8,206 nucleotides of DNA from DASUBV01 sp035763085 (GTDB lineage: Bacteria; Actinomycetota; Actinomycetes; Streptosporangiales; Streptosporangiaceae): contig DASUBV010000361.1 in NCBI GenBank assembly GCA_035763085.1, positions 1 to 8,206 of the forward strand, given 5' to 3'. The position numbers and the translations under genes were made by a program. Positions 1 through 5,820 of the stretch are shown here, piece by piece. The notes beneath the pieces were generated by a model. That model made no database searches. It was not told where the DNA came from and was given only the letters and a program-made list of their open reading frames with translations. Position 1 is the stretch's first letter, and each line of letters starts with the position of its first letter.

Positions 1-39
1 GCGCAGTTCCTCGGTGCGGGCGTCGAATGCGAAGTCCAC
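1..39 (-). CDS. Acyl-CoA dehydrogenase, N-terminal fragment (runs off left edge)
   Basis: Only 13 codons are inside the window. Read leftward from a GTG at 39-37 they give (M)DFAFDARTEELR. From memory, this closely resembles the N-terminus of actinobacterial acyl-CoA dehydrogenases, flavoenzymes that introduce the alpha-beta double bond into acyl-CoA thioesters. A strong Shine-Dalgarno sequence, GGAGGAGG (55-48 on this strand), sits 8 nt before the GTG, which supports a real translation start here. The gene is divergent from the phosphotriesterase-family gene at 111, so the 71 bp between them (40-110) should hold both control regions. The family call rests on a very short peptide. The start site is better supported than the function. 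Confidence 0.58.
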   Translation of the reverse strand, partial: MDFAFDARTEELR

Positions 40-75
40 CTGGGCTGCCTCCTCCGAAGTCCGGACAAGCGTATC

Positions 76-87
76 TACCGGCCGGTA
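76..87. promoter_or_regulatory. Perfect 12-bp palindrome between divergent genes (candidate operator)
   Basis: TACCGGCCGGTA is a perfect palindrome. It lies between the divergent starts at 39 (leftward) and 111 (rightward), ending 23 nt before the ATG at 111. A symmetric site in a short divergent intergenic region is a typical place for a dimeric regulator to control both genes, for example a TetR-, MarR- or GntR-type repressor. No such regulator is encoded in the window, and no convincing -35/-10 pair was identified. In GC-rich DNA a CCGGCCGG core can arise by chance, so the operator role is inference. Confidence 0.35.
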
Positions 88-110
88 CGAGTCCACGCTA
101 CGGTCAGGTC

Positions 111-1076
111 ATGGGACAGGTCGAGACCGTCCGGGGCCCTATCGACACCGCCGACATGGGCACCACCCTGATGCACGAGCATGTGTTCATCCTGAACGAG
201 GAAGTCCGGTCGAACTACCCCGGCGACTGGGATGAGCAGCAGCGGACTGATGACGCCGTGGCCAAGCTGGAGGCGCTGCGCAAGCGCGGCTGCGCCACCA
301 TCGCCGACCCGACAGTGCTCGGGCTGGGCCGCGATATCGGGCGGATCCAGCGGGTCGCCGCCCGGACCAGCCTGAACATCATCGCCGCGACGGGCCTGTA
401 CACCTACAACGACGTGCCGCTGTACTTCCGGTACCGGGTCGGCCAGCCCGGCGACCCGGCCAGCGACCCGATGACGGCGATGTTCATCAGCGACATCACC
501 GAGGGCATCGCCGGGACGCCGGTCAAGGCGGCGTTCCTGAAATGCGCCATCGAGTCCGAGGGCCTGACGCCGGGCGTGGAGCGGGTGATGCGCGCGGTGG
601 CCCGGGCGCACCTGGCGACCGGCGCGCCGGTCACGGTGCACACTCACCCGGAGTCCCGGTCCGGGCTGACCGCCATCCGGGTGCTGCGCGAGGAAGGCGC
701 GGACCTGACGAAGGTGGTGCTGGGGCACAGCGGGGACACCGCCGACGTGGGCTACCTGGCCGAGCTGGCTGACGCGGGCTGCCTGCTGGGCATGGACCGG
801 TTCGGCCTGGACATCCTGCTGCCGTTCGAGCAGCGCGTGGACACGGTGGCGCAGCTGTGCGCCCGCGGCTACGCCGACAGGCTGGTGCTGTCGCACGACG
901 CCTCGTGCTACATCGACTGGTTCCCGCAGGAGCAGATCCCGGCGTTCGCGCCGTCCTGGCACTACGGGCACCTGTTCGACGACGTCTTCCCGGCGCTGCG
1001 CGAGCGCGGCGTCACCGACGAGCAGCTCGACACGATGCTGGTAGCCAACCCGCGGCGCTACTTCTCCGGCAGCTGA
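111..1076 (+). CDS. Phosphotriesterase-family zinc metallohydrolase
   Basis: This is a 321-aa TIM-barrel amidohydrolase-superfamily enzyme of the phosphotriesterase/PHP/lactonase family, a usual length for the group. All binuclear-metal ligands appear present: the H22-x-H24 motif in MHEHVF, a candidate carboxylated lysine K144 in AAFLKCAIESEG, H177 in VTVHTHPES, H206 in VVLGHSGDT, and D263 in LSHDAS. There is no signal peptide, so it should be cytosolic. Members hydrolyse lactones, carboxyl esters or phosphotriesters. The natural substrate cannot be read from the sequence, though lactonase activity is common among native members. ATG 111 is chosen because family homology begins immediately after it and upstream codons overlap the divergent gene's leader. 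Its ribosome-binding site is poor (only AGG 2 nt before the ATG), so the transcript may have a very short leader. Two stem-loops follow the stop. The fold call is very secure; the substrate is unknown. Confidence 0.93.
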   Translation: MGQVETVRGPIDTADMGTTLMHEHVFILNEEVRSNYPGDWDEQQRTDDAVAKLEALRKRGCATIADPTVLGLGRDIGRIQRVAARTSLNIIAATGLYTYNDVPLYFRYRVGQPGDPASDPMTAMFISDITEGIAGTPVKAAFLKCAIESEGLTPGVERVMRAVARAHLATGAPVTVHTHPESRSGLTAIRVLREEGADLTKVVLGHSGDTADVGYLAELADAGCLLGMDRFGLDILLPFEQRVDTVAQLCARGYADRLVLSHDASCYIDWFPQEQIPAFAPSWHYGHLFDDVFPALRERGVTDEQLDTMLVANPRRYFSGS

Positions 1077-1092
1077 CGCCCGGCGACCCGGC

Positions 1093-1120
1093 GACCCGGC
1101 CGCCCGCGGCCGGCCGGGTC
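1093..1120 (+). terminator. Stem-loop after the phosphotriesterase-family gene
   Basis: GACCCGGCCG (1093-1102) pairs perfectly with CGGCCGGGTC (1111-1120), giving a 10-bp all-Watson-Crick stem with an 8-nt loop, beginning 17 nt after the TGA. No T-tract follows. Such strong U-less hairpins are common 3' of actinobacterial genes and may act as weak terminators, pause sites or mRNA-stabilising structures. Position and stem strength support the call; termination itself is inferred. Confidence 0.5.
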
Positions 1121-1146
1121 CGGGAGGCGGCGCTGATCCGCCGGCC

Positions 1147-1168
1147 GGGCAGCCGTGGCATGCTGCCC
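1147..1168 (+). terminator. Second stem-loop in the same intergenic gap
   Basis: GGGCAGC (1147-1153) pairs with GCTGCCC (1162-1168) around an 8-nt loop. Two more G-C pairs are possible if one C is bulged out. It lies 26 nt after the first stem-loop and 72 nt before the decarboxylase start. It could form a tandem terminator with the first hairpin, or lie in the 5' leader of the next gene. No T-run follows it. Confidence 0.33.
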
Positions 1169-1240
1169 CGGAGGGGGGCCGTCGCGGCCGTGCCGCGGGG
1201 CCGGCTCTCGGGACTGCTGGCGCGAGAGTGCGAGGTGGAC

Positions 1241-2638
1241 ATGGACCTGCGGCGGTGGCTGGGCGCCGGGGTGGACGCGATCGGCGCGTGGCAGGAGCAG
1301 TTCGGGCGATTCGAGCAGCACCGCTCGCTCCAGGTCAGCGACGAGCAGATGGCCGCCGCGTTCGGCGAGCTGACCGAGCGGCTGCACGACAACTACCCGT
1401 TCTTCCATCCCTCCTACGCCGGGCAGATGCTCAAGCCGCCGCACCCGGCGGCGGTGGCCGGCTACCTGGCCGCGATGCTGATCAATCCGAACAACCACGC
1501 GCTGGACGGCGGGCCGGCCACCGCGCAGCTGGAGAAGGAGGTCGTCGCCCAGCTGGCGGCGATGTTCGGGCTGCCCGCGCACCTGGGTCACCTGACCACC
1601 AGCGGGACGATCGCCAACCTGGAGGCGCTGTACGTCGCCCGCGAGCTGCACCCGGACGCGGGCATCGCCTACAGCGCGGAGGCGCATTACACGCACGGCC
1701 GGATGTGCGGCGTGCTGGGCGTGGCGGGCACGCCGGTGCCGGTCGACGGCGCCGGGCGGATGGACCTCGACGCGCTGGATGAGCTGCTCGCGGCGGGCCG
1801 CATCGGCACCGTGGTGGCCACGGCGGGCACCACGGGACTGGGCGCCATCGACCCGGTGCACGCAGTGCTGGCAGTGGCCCGGCGGCACGGGGTGCGGGTG
1901 CACGTGGACGCCGCCTACGGCGGGTTCTTCACGCTGCTGGCCGGGCTGGGCGCCCCCGAGGGGCTGGACCCGGCGCCGTGGCGGGCGATCGCCGAGTGCG
2001 ACTCGGTAGTCATCGACCCGCACAAGCACGGCCTGCAGCCCTACGGGTGCGGCGCGGTGCTGTTCGCCGACCCCGAGGTCGGGCGGTTCTACCTGCACGA
2101 CTCGCCCTACACCTACTTCACCTCCGGCGACCTGCACCTGGGCGAGATCAGCCTGGAGTGCTCGCGGGCCGGCGCGGCGGCGGCGGCGCTGTGGCTGACC
2201 TTCCGGCTGCTGCCGCCCACCCCCGACGGGCTGGGCCAGGTGGTCGCGGCCTGCCGCCGGGCGGCGCTGGCCTGGTCCCGGCTGCTGGACGAGTCGCTGC
2301 TGCTGGACCTGTACCAGCAGCCCGAGCTGGACATCGTCTGCTACTTCCCGCTGGTCGCCGGCCCGGACACCGCGGCCCGCAGCCTGTCGGCGATCGACGG
2401 GGCCAGCGAGCGGCTGCTGGCGGCCGGCATGGCCGAGGCGGGCCGCCCGCTGTACGTCAGCACGCTGCGGGTCAGCGCGGACGCCTTCGCCCGGCGGCAC
2501 CCGGCGGTCAAGGCCGACGCGGACGCGGCGCGGCTCGTGCGCAGCGTGCTGATGAAGCCGGAATCGGAGACGTTCGTGCCCGAGCTGCACGCCCGCGCCG
2601 AGAGCCTGACCCGCCACCCCGACACCCCGGCCAGCTAG
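1241..2638 (+). CDS. Group II pyridoxal-phosphate-dependent decarboxylase-family protein
   Basis: This 465-aa fold-type I PLP enzyme resembles the aromatic-L-amino-acid/tyrosine/glutamate decarboxylase family and has normal family length. Visible active-site elements in order are: TSGT (120-123), which contacts the PLP phosphate; H149 in AEAHYTHGR, at the position of the histidine that stacks on the PLP ring; HVDAAYGG (221-228), whose D223 should pair with the pyridine nitrogen; and DPHKHG, with K262 as the Schiff-base lysine. Y290 and Y292 in SPYTYFTSG lie where the mobile catalytic-loop tyrosine of decarboxylases is expected. The expected reaction is L-amino acid to amine plus CO2 in the cytosol; the substrate is not predictable here. 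ATG 1241 is preferred, with GAGGTGG just upstream; an in-frame GTG at 1235 is an alternative. The open frame extends much further upstream, but that stretch lacks family similarity and overlaps the previous gene. It could belong to an uncharacterised subgroup with a related PLP reaction. Confidence 0.88.
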   Translation: MDLRRWLGAGVDAIGAWQEQFGRFEQHRSLQVSDEQMAAAFGELTERLHDNYPFFHPSYAGQMLKPPHPAAVAGYLAAMLINPNNHALDGGPATAQLEKEVVAQLAAMFGLPAHLGHLTTSGTIANLEALYVARELHPDAGIAYSAEAHYTHGRMCGVLGVAGTPVPVDGAGRMDLDALDELLAAGRIGTVVATAGTTGLGAIDPVHAVLAVARRHGVRVHVDAAYGGFFTLLAGLGAPEGLDPAPWRAIAECDSVVIDPHKHGLQPYGCGAVLFADPEVGRFYLHDSPYTYFTSGDLHLGEISLECSRAGAAAAALWLTFRLLPPTPDGLGQVVAACRRAALAWSRLLDESLLLDLYQQPELDIVCYFPLVAGPDTAARSLSAIDGASERLLAAGMAEAGRPLYVSTLRVSADAFARRHPAVKADADAARLVRSVLMKPESETFVPELHARAESLTRHPDTPAS

Positions 2639-2740
2639 CCACGAAACGCCCGGATTAGGCCATTAGCCCTGCTCAGGCCATGCTGGCGGCACGTTCACGG
2701 AGCTGGCCGCGGGGCATGTTTACCGACGCACGAGTGACTG

Positions 2741-2810
2741 CGGGGGCCTGAGGTGCGCTGAGCGGCCGGGGCGGGCTTGCTGAGCGCCAGGGCACCGGGA
2801 CGGGGGCCTG
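2741..2810 (+). repeat. Two pairs of short direct repeats upstream of the ferredoxin operon
   Basis: The 172-bp gap 2640-2811 contains no credible gene. It holds CGGGGGCCTG at 2741-2750 and again at 2801-2810, exactly 60 bp apart, the second ending 1 nt before the ferredoxin ATG. Inside that interval GCTGAGCG occurs at 2757-2764 and 2779-2786, 22 bp (about two helical turns) apart. The spacing would suit binding of a regulator to one DNA face, but short GC-rich repeats arise easily in this composition. The second CGGGGGCCTG also covers the position where a ribosome-binding site would be. No clear -10/-35 pair was recognised. Confidence 0.3.
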
Positions 2811-2811
2811 C

Positions 2812-3039
2812 ATGCGTGTTGTCGTGGACCTGGCGGTGTGCCAGGGATATGCCCAGTGCGCCTTCCTGGCGCCGGACGCGTTCCGGCTCAGCGGGCCCGA
2901 GGGCCTGATGTATGACCCCGGCCCGGATGACGAGGCCCGGGACCGGATCCAGCGGGCCGCGGCGGCCTGCCCGGTCCAGGCCATCTCCGTCGAGCTGCCG
3001 GAGGCGGCGGCCGCGGCCGCCGGGGACAGCCATGGCTAA
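2812..3039 (+). CDS. Small single-cluster ferredoxin ([3Fe-4S] type, P450 partner)
   Basis: This 75-aa soluble electron carrier is typical of actinobacterial P450 ferredoxins. Cysteines C10 and C16 (in CQGYAQC) and C53 followed by proline (AACPVQA) form the CxxXxxC...CP motif that binds one Fe-S cluster. The variable fourth-ligand position is Tyr13 instead of the Cys of a classical [4Fe-4S] site, so a [3Fe-4S] cluster is most likely. The start MRVVVDLAVC matches the family. The C-terminal tail ELPEAAAAAAGDSHG is alanine-rich and lies beyond the usual fold. The ribosome-binding site is G-rich (GGGACGGGGG) without a clean AGGAGG. It is first in a three-gene operon: its last 8 bp overlap the reductase start, so the two are probably translationally coupled. 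It should pass electrons from that reductase to the P450 encoded third. Confidence 0.92.
   Translation: MRVVVDLAVCQGYAQCAFLAPDAFRLSGPEGLMYDPGPDDEARDRIQRAAAACPVQAISVELPEAAAAAAGDSHG
3005..3022 (+). repeat. Perfect 18-bp GC palindrome at the ferredoxin 3' end
   Basis: CGGCGGCCGCGGCCGCCG is perfectly self-complementary. It encodes the polyalanine tail of the ferredoxin and ends 9 nt before the reductase ATG at 3032. In mRNA it could fold into a short hairpin, or pair between transcripts, next to the reductase ribosome-binding region, making reductase translation depend on ribosomes finishing the ferredoxin. It may equally be a by-product of GCC/GCG alanine codons. Confidence 0.35.
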
Positions 3040-4408
3040 CACGGGCGGCGCGGAGCGCATCGTCATCGTCGGCGCCTCGCTGGCGGGCCTGCGGGCCGCC
3101 GAGGCGCTGCGCCAGCACGGCTTCTCCGGGACGCTGACCATCATCGGCGAGGAGGACGCCCCGCCCTATGACCGGCCGCCGCTGTCCAAGCAGGTGCTCA
3201 CCGGCTGGATCCCGGCCGGGCACGCCGAGCTGGCCAGGCTAGGCCCGCTGGACGGGGTCCGCTGGCAGCTGGGCACCCCGGCCGCCGGGCTGGACCGGGA
3301 CGCGAAGGAGGTCGTCCTGGCCGACGGCAGCCGGGTCCCCTACGACAAGGTGCTGATCGCCACCGGGGTGCGTAACCGGCCCTGGCCGCAGGCCGACGAG
3401 GCCGCCCTGGACGGCGTGTGCGGGGTGCGCACTCAGGCCGACGCCGCCCGGCTGGCCGGGCTACTCGACGCCGGGCCGCGGCGCGTGGTGGTCATCGGGG
3501 CCGGGTTCACCGGCTCGGAGATCGCCTCGGCCTGCCGCCATCGCGGCATCGACGTCACCGTGGTCGAGCGGGGCGAGGCACCGCTGGCGGCCGCGCTGGG
3601 CGGCGTGGTCGGCGACATCGCCGCCCGGCTGCACCGCGACAACGGCGTGGACCTGCGCTGCGACGTTACCGTCACCGGGCTGCACGGCTCGGGCGGCCGG
3701 CTCGCCGGCGCCGCGCTGTCGGACGGCTCGGAGGTGCCAGCCGAGGTGGCCGTCATCGCCCTGGGTGCGGTGCGCAACACCGAGTGGCTGGCCGGGTCCG
3801 GGCTGGCCGCCGGGCCGCTGGGCGTGTCCGCCGACGCCGGCTGCCGGGCCATTGACGTGGGCGGCCTGGTCACCGATGACGTGTTCGTGGCCGGGGACGT
3901 GGCGCGGTTCGCGCACGCCCTGTTCGGCTACCAGTACCTGGCCCTGGAGCACTGGGAGAACGCGGTGGTCGGCGCCCGGGTGGCCGCGCACAACATGATC
4001 TGCCCCACCGCCCGGCGGCGGCCGCATGCCTGCGTGCCGACGTTCTGGTCGGTCCAGTTCGACGTGAACATCAAGTCTGCCGGGGTGCCGGCGCTGGCCG
4101 AGGAGATCATCATGACCCACGGCTCCCCGGAGGACGCCAGCTTCGCCGCCGCCTACGGCGACGCCGACGGCCGGATCGTCGCTGCCGTCACCTTCAACCA
4201 CGGCCGCTACCTGGACTACTACCGGCGGCTGATCGAGCAGGCGGCCCCGCTGCCCGACCCGGTCGGCGAGGGCCTGCCGGGCAAGCCCGAGCCCGCCCGG
4301 TTCCCGCACCCGGCCGGCTCCTATCACGGCCCGAGCGTCATCGTCACCGGCCACTCGCCCACCGAGATGACGGCCGTCGCCGTGCCCGCCGGAAGGAGCG
4401 CCCGTTGA
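3032..4408 (+). CDS. FAD-dependent NAD(P)H:ferredoxin reductase
   Basis: This 458-aa flavoprotein belongs to the putidaredoxin-reductase/rubredoxin-reductase-like pyridine-nucleotide disulfide oxidoreductase family. An N-terminal dinucleotide fold binds FAD (IVIVGASLAGLRAAEAL, G14-x-S-x-A-G19). PPYDRPPLSK is the conserved family segment after the first fold. A second Rossmann motif for NAD(P)H is at VVVIGAGFTGSEIAS (G156-A-G158-F-T-G161). The second FAD motif VFVAGDVARF contains D289, followed by the family-typical EHWENAVVGARVAAHNM. About 110 further residues form the C-terminal interface domain and a Pro/Gly-rich tail, making it longer than the usual roughly 400-420 aa. It should transfer hydride-derived electrons to the ferredoxin encoded just upstream. 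ATG 3032 lies inside the ferredoxin gene in another frame (8-bp overlap). The stop overlaps the P450 start by 4 bp. NADH versus NADPH preference is not assigned. Confidence 0.95.
   Translation: MANTGGAERIVIVGASLAGLRAAEALRQHGFSGTLTIIGEEDAPPYDRPPLSKQVLTGWIPAGHAELARLGPLDGVRWQLGTPAAGLDRDAKEVVLADGSRVPYDKVLIATGVRNRPWPQADEAALDGVCGVRTQADAARLAGLLDAGPRRVVVIGAGFTGSEIASACRHRGIDVTVVERGEAPLAAALGGVVGDIAARLHRDNGVDLRCDVTVTGLHGSGGRLAGAALSDGSEVPAEVAVIALGAVRNTEWLAGSGLAAGPLGVSADAGCRAIDVGGLVTDDVFVAGDVARFAHALFGYQYLALEHWENAVVGARVAAHNMICPTARRRPHACVPTFWSVQFDVNIKSAGVPALAEEIIMTHGSPEDASFAAAYGDADGRIVAAVTFNHGRYLDYYRRLIEQAAPLPDPVGEGLPGKPEPARFPHPAGSYHGPSVIVTGHSPTEMTAVAVPAGRSAR
4391..4398 (+). promoter_or_regulatory. Strong ribosome-binding site fixing a TTG start
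   Basis: GGAAGGAG lies 6 nt before TTG 4405, inside the reductase's last codons. It is the best Shine-Dalgarno match in the three-gene operon and is the main reason to accept the rare TTG as the P450 start, in a TTGA stop/start overlap with the reductase TGA. Confidence 0.75.
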
Positions 4409-5742
4409 GCAGCAAGCAGCACGCCAGAGCGCGCACCCCCGGCGGCCAGGCCCGGCACGGCCCGGTCAGCGGCCACGGCGGCCCGGCGCCCGGCAGCGCG
4501 TACGACCCCGGGAACGGCGCCGGGGCCGGCCCGGCCGATGACCTGATGCGCGCGCTGACCGACCCGGCCAGCCGCCCCGACCCGTTCCCCCGGTTCGCCG
4601 ACCTGCGCCGCGAGCGGGTGAACCGGCTCAGCCACGGTGCGTTCGCGCTGGGCCGCTACGACGACGTGGCCGCCCTGCTGCACGACCCGCGGGTCAGCTC
4701 CGACCCGCATAACGCGGCCGACCCCGGCTCGGCGAAGCTGGTGGACGACGCCCCGTTCATCCAGCGCGACCCGCCTGACCACGACCGGCTGCGGGCGATC
4801 GCGACCCGCTACTTCGGCCCGCCGGTCAGCCCCGGCGTGGTCACCGGCCAGGAGCCGGAGATCACCGGCCTGGTCGGGAAGCTGCTGGACCACCTGCCGG
4901 AGTCGGGCACCGCCGACCTGGTCGACCAGCTCGCCTACCCGCTGCCAGTGGCGGTCATCTGCCGCCTGCTGGGCGTCCCGCGCGAGGACGAGCAGCAGTT
5001 CCACGCCTGGACCGAGGGCATCGTGAAGGGCCTGGACGCCCAGGAGCAGCAGGGCGCGCAGGAGCTGCTGAAGCACCGTGATGAGTGCCAGGCGGCCATG
5101 TTCATGTACGTGGCTGAGCTGCTCGGCCGGCACCGCAAGAACCCGGACGGCTCCATGCTGTCCAACCTGGCCAACGACAGCTCCGGCGACGCGATGACCG
5201 ACGCGGAGCTGAGCACCACCAGCGTGCTGCTGCTGGTCGCGGGCCATGAGACGACGGTCAACCTGACTGCCAACGGCATCCTGACGCTGCTGCGCAACCC
5301 CGCCGCGCTGGACCGGCTGCGAGCCGAGCCCGGCTGGGTGGTGCCGCTGGTCGAGGAGCTGCTCCGGTACGAGCCGCCCGTCCAGTACCTGCCCAACCGC
5401 AACGCACTGGCCGACATTGAGGTGGGCGACACAGTCATCCCCAGGGGCGCGCGGATGATCCTGCTGCTCGCCGCGGCCAACCGGGATCCGGGCCGGTTCA
5501 CCGAGCCTGACCAGTTCGACCCGGACCGGCCCGACATTGAGCAACTCGGCTTCGGCAGCGGCGTGCACTACTGCTTCGGCGCCCCGCTGGCCCGCATCGA
5601 GGCCTACGCCGCGCTGACCGGCTTCGCTCAGCGGCTGGTGAACCCGAGGCTGGCGCAGGACCCGCCGCCGTACCGGCCCAGCCCGGTGCTGCGCGGCCCC
5701 GTGCACCTGCCGGTCACCTACGACAAGCTGCTGCCCGGCTAG
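4405..5742 (+). CDS. Cytochrome P450 monooxygenase (class I, soluble)
   Basis: This 445-aa heme-thiolate monooxygenase has all P450 hallmarks: the I-helix oxygen-activation motif AGHETT (279-284), the K-helix E318-L-L-R321, and the heme-binding loop FGSGVHYCFG (383-392) with C390 as the axial thiolate. There is no membrane anchor, so it is a soluble bacterial type. Electrons should come from the ferredoxin and reductase encoded immediately upstream, an unusually complete cassette for one P450. TTG 4405 is chosen for its strong ribosome-binding site and TTGA overlap. This leaves about 46 N-terminal residues rich in Gly, Pro, His and Arg that look disordered and make it longer than the usual roughly 400 aa. 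ATG 4546 (Met48) is an in-frame alternative that would remove them. The CYP family and substrate cannot be assigned by eye; hydroxylation of a lipid, terpenoid or polyketide-like compound is possible. Confidence 0.97.
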   Translation: MSSKQHARARTPGGQARHGPVSGHGGPAPGSAYDPGNGAGAGPADDLMRALTDPASRPDPFPRFADLRRERVNRLSHGAFALGRYDDVAALLHDPRVSSDPHNAADPGSAKLVDDAPFIQRDPPDHDRLRAIATRYFGPPVSPGVVTGQEPEITGLVGKLLDHLPESGTADLVDQLAYPLPVAVICRLLGVPREDEQQFHAWTEGIVKGLDAQEQQGAQELLKHRDECQAAMFMYVAELLGRHRKNPDGSMLSNLANDSSGDAMTDAELSTTSVLLLVAGHETTVNLTANGILTLLRNPAALDRLRAEPGWVVPLVEELLRYEPPVQYLPNRNALADIEVGDTVIPRGARMILLLAAANRDPGRFTEPDQFDPDRPDIEQLGFGSGVHYCFGAPLARIEAYAALTGFAQRLVNPRLAQDPPPYRPSPVLRGPVHLPVTYDKLLPG

Positions 5743-5744
5743 CA

Positions 5745-5790
5745 CCAGCAGGCCCTGCCCGGACGATGACCTCGGCGCCTCGCCTGCTGG
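5745..5790. terminator. Long-loop inverted repeat after the P450 gene
   Basis: CCAGCAGGC (5745-5753) pairs perfectly with GCCTGCTGG (5782-5790): 9 bp with a 28-nt loop, starting 2 nt after the P450 stop. It lies at the junction of convergent genes (P450 rightward, 69-aa gene leftward), where a bidirectional terminator is expected. No T-tract is present, and the long loop makes the thermodynamics uncertain. Confidence 0.45.
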
Positions 5791-5794
5791 CCAG

Positions 5795-5820
5795 TCCGGG
5801 GATAGTCGGCCGCGCCCGGA
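5795..5820. terminator. Second inverted repeat at the convergent junction
   Basis: TCCGGG (5795-5800) pairs with CCCGGA (5815-5820), a 6-bp stem with a 14-nt loop directly abutting the stop codon of the leftward 69-aa gene. With the preceding repeat it could form a bidirectional terminator region. It is short and could be chance. Confidence 0.3.

Noticed and set aside
75..971. 298-aa minus-strand open frame opposite the phosphotriesterase-family gene
   Set aside because: Shadow frame from high GC: Arg/His/Val/Gln-rich with no recognisable domain, opposite a gene with all catalytic residues intact.
857..1240. Upstream extension of the decarboxylase frame to 857
   Set aside because: The extra 128 residues are Arg/Ala/Pro-rich, overlap the preceding gene by more than 200 bp, and cover two stem-loops; family similarity begins at about 1241.
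1058..2617. 519-aa minus-strand open frame opposite the decarboxylase
   Set aside because: Composition is dominated by Arg, Gln, Gly and Val with no family signature; the plus strand encodes a complete PLP enzyme.
2657..2681. Direct repeat AGGCCAT twice, 18 bp apart, after the decarboxylase stop
   Set aside because: Only 7 bp long with no symmetry or promoter context; expected by chance in this composition.
4324..5745. 473-aa minus-strand open frame opposite the P450
   Set aside because: Antisense artefact of GC-biased codons; the P450 on the plus strand has every expected motif.
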